Assembly: GCF_020229735.1 (NCBI RefSeq)
Contig: NZ_CP083455.1
Location: 35,001-99,000 of the forward strand
Direction of reading: 5' to 3'
From: Deinococcus taeanensis
GTDB taxonomy: Bacteria > Deinococcota > Deinococci > Deinococcales > Deinococcaceae
Length of the DNA stretch: 64,000 bases
The position numbers and the translations under genes were made by a program. The notes below the pieces were generated by a model. The model was not told where the DNA came from and ran no database searches. It worked only from the letters and a program-made list of their open reading frames with translations. This document shows positions 60,882-64,000 of this stretch, piece by piece (position 1 is the first letter of the stretch; every line of letters starts with the position of its first letter).

Positions 60882-61853
60882 ATGCCCAGCGTTCCCTCCC
60901 CCCGCCTCGCGGTGATTCACACGGGCGGCACCATCGCCAGCCGCCCCAGCCCCGACGGGCGCGGCCTGACCCCACAGGCGCCGCCCAGCCTGCCCGGCCT
61001 GGAACAGGTGGGGCTCACCGAAACGCAGCCCTTCAGTCTGCCCAGCCCTCACATGACGCCCGCGCACATGGGCGAGCTCGCCGCCCTGATCCGCACCCTC
61101 GCCCCCACCCACGACGGGGTGGTCGTGACGCACGGCACCGACACCCTGGAGGAAACGGCGTTCGCGCTGCACCTGCTGCTCGACGTGCCCATCCCGGTGG
61201 TCCTGACCGGCAGCATGCGCCACGCCGAGGAAATCAGCTGGGACGGCCCCGCCAACCTCCTCGACGCCGCGCACGTGGCCCTGCACCCCCCCAGCCGCGG
61301 CCGCGGCCCGCTCGTCGTGATCGGAGGGGACATCTTCGACGCGCGCACCGTCACGAAAACCCACACGACCGCCGTGGACGCCTTCGGCGGGTACCCCGGC
61401 CCGATCGGCCGCATTGACCGCGAGGGTCACGTGCCCCGCGTGCACTACTTCGCGATGCCTGAACCGCGCGCCACGTACCACCCCGCGCATCTGGAGGCCC
61501 GCGTCGAAATCCTGTACGCCTACGCCGGCTGGCAGGGCGAAGGGTACGCCGAGGCCGCCGAGCGTGCCGACGGACTCGTCATCGCCGCGCTCGGCACCGG
61601 GAATCTGCCCGCGCAACTGCTGCCGCTGATACAGAACACCGGCAAGCCCGTGGTGATCGCCACGCGCACCCACGCCGGCCCGGTCCTCCCGGTGTACGGG
61701 TACGCCGGGGGCGGCGCCACCCTGGTCGCCGCCGGCGCCATCCCCGCCAGTTTCCTGAACGCCCACAAGGCCCGGCTGCTGCTGCTGATCCTGCTCGGGC
61801 AGGGACTTGGCCGCGAGCAGATCCGCGCCGTCTTCGACCGCGACGAGTTCTGA
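60882..61853 (+). CDS. L-asparaginase
   Basis: The 323-residue amidohydrolase converts asparagine to aspartate and ammonia. Both catalytic threonine motifs are present: IHTGGTIAS at residues ~12-20 and VVTHGTDTLEETA near 85, with LTGSMRHA following. There is no signal peptide, so it is cytoplasmic. TAGCAT (60869-60874) lies 7 nt before ATG 60882, a leaderless arrangement. A long hairpin follows. Confidence 0.92.
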   Translation: MPSVPSPRLAVIHTGGTIASRPSPDGRGLTPQAPPSLPGLEQVGLTETQPFSLPSPHMTPAHMGELAALIRTLAPTHDGVVVTHGTDTLEETAFALHLLLDVPIPVVLTGSMRHAEEISWDGPANLLDAAHVALHPPSRGRGPLVVIGGDIFDARTVTKTHTTAVDAFGGYPGPIGRIDREGHVPRVHYFAMPEPRATYHPAHLEARVEILYAYAGWQGEGYAEAAERADGLVIAALGTGNLPAQLLPLIQNTGKPVVIATRTHAGPVLPVYGYAGGGATLVAAGAIPASFLNAHKARLLLLILLGQGLGREQIRAVFDRDEF

Positions 61854-61884
61854 ACAGCGGAGCCTCGGCTGCCCCGGTCAGGCT

Positions 61885-61929
61885 GACAGGAAACGGCCCC
61901 CTGGACGCTCCAGGGGGCCGTCTCCTGTC
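61885..61929. terminator. Bidirectional terminator between convergent genes
   Basis: ACGGCCCCCTGGA (61893-61905) and TCCAGGGGGCCGT (61909-61921) form a perfect 13-bp stem with a CGC loop. After one mismatch it extends by GACAGGA/TCCTGTC (61885-61891 with 61923-61929). Confidence 0.88.
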
Positions 61930-61937
61930 AGGCGCGT

Positions 61938-62660
61938 TTAGGCGAGGTCCATGCGGATCAGGAACCGGCCGCAGCTGGGGCACTTCACCGGCGGCAGTTT
62001 GCCCTGCGCCGCCTTCTGCTGCACGTTCACCGGCAGGTTCACGTTGCAGCCGCTGCAGCGCCCGGCCTTGATCTCCACCACACCCAGGCCCTTTTTGGCG
62101 CGGCGGATCATGTCGTACTCGCGCATGGTGCGCTGGTCGAGCTCGCCGGCCAGCTGCGCACGTTCCTGCCGGTCCGCCTCACCCTGGTCCCGCAGACCCT
62201 GCACGCGCACCTCGTCCTGCTCTTCCAGACTGTTCAGGCTGGGCCGCAGCGCGCGGTGCTGGGCGCGCAGGTCCGCGGCGGTCTGAGTGAGCGCCTGCTG
62301 CTGTTCGCGCAGCGGCAGCAGGTCCTCTTCCATCTCATCGGCACGTTCGCTGAGCATCTGGATGCGGCTGCCGTACTGTGACTGCGCGCGGGCGTCGAAG
62401 GCGTTCTTCTCCTGCTCGTCCTGCGCGCGCGTGACCTGTTCACGCACGCTGCTCAGGTCGAGTTCCACCCGGCGAATCTGCTTCTCCACGCCTTCGAGGC
62501 TGATCTCGGCGTCTTCCAGGGCGTTGTTCAGGCGTTCCTGCTCGGCGCGCGCGGCGCGCAGCTCCTCGGAAATGTTGCTTTCCTCGTCGCGCAGTCGGTC
62601 GAGGTTCAGGTCAAGGTCCTGAACGCGGTGCAGGCGGCGAAGGGGGGACGTGTCGCTCAT
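61938..62660 (-). CDS. Coiled-coil protein with C-terminal C4 zinc ribbon
   Basis: The 240-residue protein is mostly a long antiparallel-type coiled coil (residues ~5-175, from LHRVQDLDLNLDRLRDE onward), followed by a zinc ribbon with RCSGCNVNLP and KCPSCGRFL. This is the CT398/zf-RING_7 family, widespread in bacteria and thought to bind nucleic acid or secretion components; its role is not established. ATG 62660 has TAGACT (62668-62673) 7 nt upstream, so a leaderless start. The longer reading frame upstream overlaps the MFS gene and is spurious. Confidence 0.87.
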   Translation of the reverse strand: MSDTSPLRRLHRVQDLDLNLDRLRDEESNISEELRAARAEQERLNNALEDAEISLEGVEKQIRRVELDLSSVREQVTRAQDEQEKNAFDARAQSQYGSRIQMLSERADEMEEDLLPLREQQQALTQTAADLRAQHRALRPSLNSLEEQDEVRVQGLRDQGEADRQERAQLAGELDQRTMREYDMIRRAKKGLGVVEIKAGRCSGCNVNLPVNVQQKAAQGKLPPVKCPSCGRFLIRMDLA

Positions 62661-62695
62661 CACTGGCAGTCTACCCCCGTTCATGAGTTCACGGG

Positions 62696-63943
62696 TCAAG
62701 TGCCCGCCCCGGACGCACTTGTGGCGGCGTTCATCCGGGCCCGGCGGTACAGCCCCAGATAGATCGCCACGACACTCCCGGCGTACATCAGCAGCGTCCA
62801 CGCGAACAGCGCGGTAAACGCCGTGCTGAACGGAAATGCCCCCCGGACCACGCCCGAAAGTACGCTGCTGACCGCCCAGCCCAGGTCCCAGGCGATCATG
62901 TTCACCGCCGAGTACATCGGGCGGTCCTCCTCGGGCAGGGCGGTCATGGCGTACGCGCTGTACACGGGACCAGCGGCGTTCATCAGGGCGCCCCTCGTGA
63001 AGAGCGCCGCCGTGACCAGCCACAGGTGCGGCGCGAACCCCAGCAGCGCCAGGAACGGCAGGCTGCTGGCCTGCACGAACAGCACCGCCTGCAACTGCCC
63101 CATGCGCCGCACCAGCAGCGGCTGCAGCAGCGCCGTGGCGGCCGTCGCCAGGCTCGTCCAAGCGAACAGCGTGCCCAGCCCCGCGTAACTGATGCCGAAC
63201 TTCCCCTCAATAAACACGTTCAGGAACGGAATGGTCGCCCCGGCCCCCAGCCCCACCAGCACGTTCGGCAGCACCAGCCGCGCCATGGTCGCCCGGTCCC
63301 GCACGTGAAAACTGCGGCCCTCACGGCGGGTCTTTTCAGTGGGGCGCAGCGCCAGGACCGGCACAAGCCCCAGCAGTTGCAGGCCCGAAGCGACCAGCAG
63401 CGCCGAACGCAGGGCGCCCAGACTCCCGGCGCCCGTGCCGGTCCAGGCGGCGTACAGGGTCGGGACCTGCCCACCCATCAGGTTCCCCAGGAACCCGGCG
63501 CCGGTCATCAGGGCATTCTGCACGCTGAACAGCGTGACGCGGCTGCGCTCATCGCTGTTGTTCGCCATGAACGGTGAGGCCGATACCATACTCAGCGCCG
63601 ACCCGGCCCCCTGCACGACCGCGCCCAGCACCACCAGCGCCGGGCCACCCGCCGCCACGAGCAGCAGCATGCCCAGCAGGTTCAGGGCGGCGCCGACCTT
63701 CAGGGCGTGGGCATTACTGATCCGCCGCGCCACCGCCACCGCCGGCAGGCTCAGGGCCGCCAGCGTAATGGCCGGCACGGCGTTCATGACCCCCTGCCAC
63801 TCGGCGCCCAGCCCCAGCGCCCGCAGGTAGAAGTTCAGGAACAGGCTCGTGAACGCCTGCGACAGCCCGAACGTGAACACCGACCCCAGAAACAGCCAGA
63901 CCTGCGCGGAAAAGCGCCACGTCTGCCCGCGTACACGCGTCAC
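62696..63943 (-). CDS. Major facilitator superfamily transporter
   Basis: The 415-residue protein has about 12 hydrophobic helices, beginning FSAQVWLFLGSVFTFGLSQAF, and a basic central loop (RPTEKTRREGRSFHVRDR) between the two six-helix halves. Substrate cannot be predicted. The start is GTG 63943, overlapping the stop of the upstream gene in a GTGA junction, so the two are translationally coupled. Confidence 0.87.
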   Translation of the reverse strand: MTRVRGQTWRFSAQVWLFLGSVFTFGLSQAFTSLFLNFYLRALGLGAEWQGVMNAVPAITLAALSLPAVAVARRISNAHALKVGAALNLLGMLLLVAAGGPALVVLGAVVQGAGSALSMVSASPFMANNSDERSRVTLFSVQNALMTGAGFLGNLMGGQVPTLYAAWTGTGAGSLGALRSALLVASGLQLLGLVPVLALRPTEKTRREGRSFHVRDRATMARLVLPNVLVGLGAGATIPFLNVFIEGKFGISYAGLGTLFAWTSLATAATALLQPLLVRRMGQLQAVLFVQASSLPFLALLGFAPHLWLVTAALFTRGALMNAAGPVYSAYAMTALPEEDRPMYSAVNMIAWDLGWAVSSVLSGVVRGAFPFSTAFTALFAWTLLMYAGSVVAIYLGLYRRARMNAATSASGAGT

Positions 63944-64000
63944 TCCACACCCACTTTCGGGCAGAACGGCGCCATCAGGCACACCCCGCACGCCGGGCGG
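63940..64000 (-). CDS. Endonuclease III-like protein, C-terminal end (gene continues beyond window)
   Basis: The last ~19 codons before TGA 63942-63940 read PACGVCLMAPFCPKVGVE. The spacing C-x2-C-x5-C matches the iron-sulphur cluster loop at the C-terminus of endonuclease III/MutY DNA glycosylases (C-x6-C-x2-C-x5-C, first Cys outside the window). Only the tail is visible, so the assignment rests on this motif. Confidence 0.6.
   Translation of the reverse strand, partial: RPACGVCLMAPFCPKVGVE

Overview
The window looks like a chromosomal segment of a Deinococcus species. It encodes DdrO, the repressor of the Deinococcus radiation/desiccation response, with the Leu106-Arg107 bond that the IrrE protease cuts. 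It also has an SLH-domain, coiled-coil, beta-barrel SlpA-type envelope protein, futalosine-pathway menaquinone genes, and many start codons placed only 6-9 nt after a TANNNT -10 box, the leaderless arrangement that is common in Deinococcus. Most core genes are GC-rich.

Left core (1-12.5 kb): the 3' end of tgt, slpA, a Mn-dependent pyrophosphatase, folC, an M32 carboxypeptidase, a small unknown gene divergent from ddrO, and then a minus-strand run of a repeat-containing membrane protein, moaC, a DUF177 protein and a long-form nucleotidyltransferase related to RmlA.

Island (about 12.6-40.5 kb): an exopolysaccharide/O-antigen-like locus embedded in insertion-sequence debris. The left flank (12.6-17.6 kb) is an IS graveyard: an IS3 element inserted into an IS701-like transposase gene, an IS5 remnant, two truncated IS66 tnpC genes, and an IS630. 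An AT-rich leader then precedes a plus-strand operon: Wzz/tyrosine kinase, Wzx flippase, Wzy-like polymerase, two GT4 glycosyltransferases, an FnlA/CapE-like dehydratase, a WecB/FnlC-like epimerase, and a WbpV-phosphoglycosyltransferase fusion. After an intact IS4 comes WbpM. A second cluster of IS remnants (32.0-34.8 kb) separates this part from a WbuB-like glycosyltransferase, an RmlD-like reductase, an O-antigen-ligase-family protein and a companion membrane-anchored protein. A second IS630 and tRNA-Glu close the island. Read as one pathway, the genes can make UDP-D-QuiNAc (WbpM, then the WbpV domain) and UDP-L-FucNAc (FnlA, RmlD-like reductase, FnlC). The fusion's transferase domain would load the first sugar on undecaprenyl phosphate, the GT4 enzymes would extend it, and Wzx, Wzy and Wzz would export, polymerise and set chain length. 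The sugar assignments are inferred from family membership.

Right core (40.6-64 kb): tRNA-Glu with its terminator, lipoamide dehydrogenase, a DcuS/DcuR-like two-component system divergent from dctA, a pseudouridine degradation pair (psuK, psuG), an mqnE-NTF2-mqnA operon, a GAF-GGDEF protein, a DUF3006/ComEC-like metallo-beta-lactamase pair, a heterodimeric ABC exporter, a GH1 protein that lacks its catalytic nucleophile, hemC, an asparaginase, a zinc-ribbon coiled-coil protein, an MFS transporter, and the 3' end of an endonuclease III-like gene.

The most useful observations are the SDR-phosphoglycosyltransferase fusion, the FucNAc pathway split by insertions, two IS630 copies broken at the same A8/A9 tract, the apparently dead GH1 enzyme, the five-repeat membrane protein, and the RDRM-like site over the ddrO -35 box.
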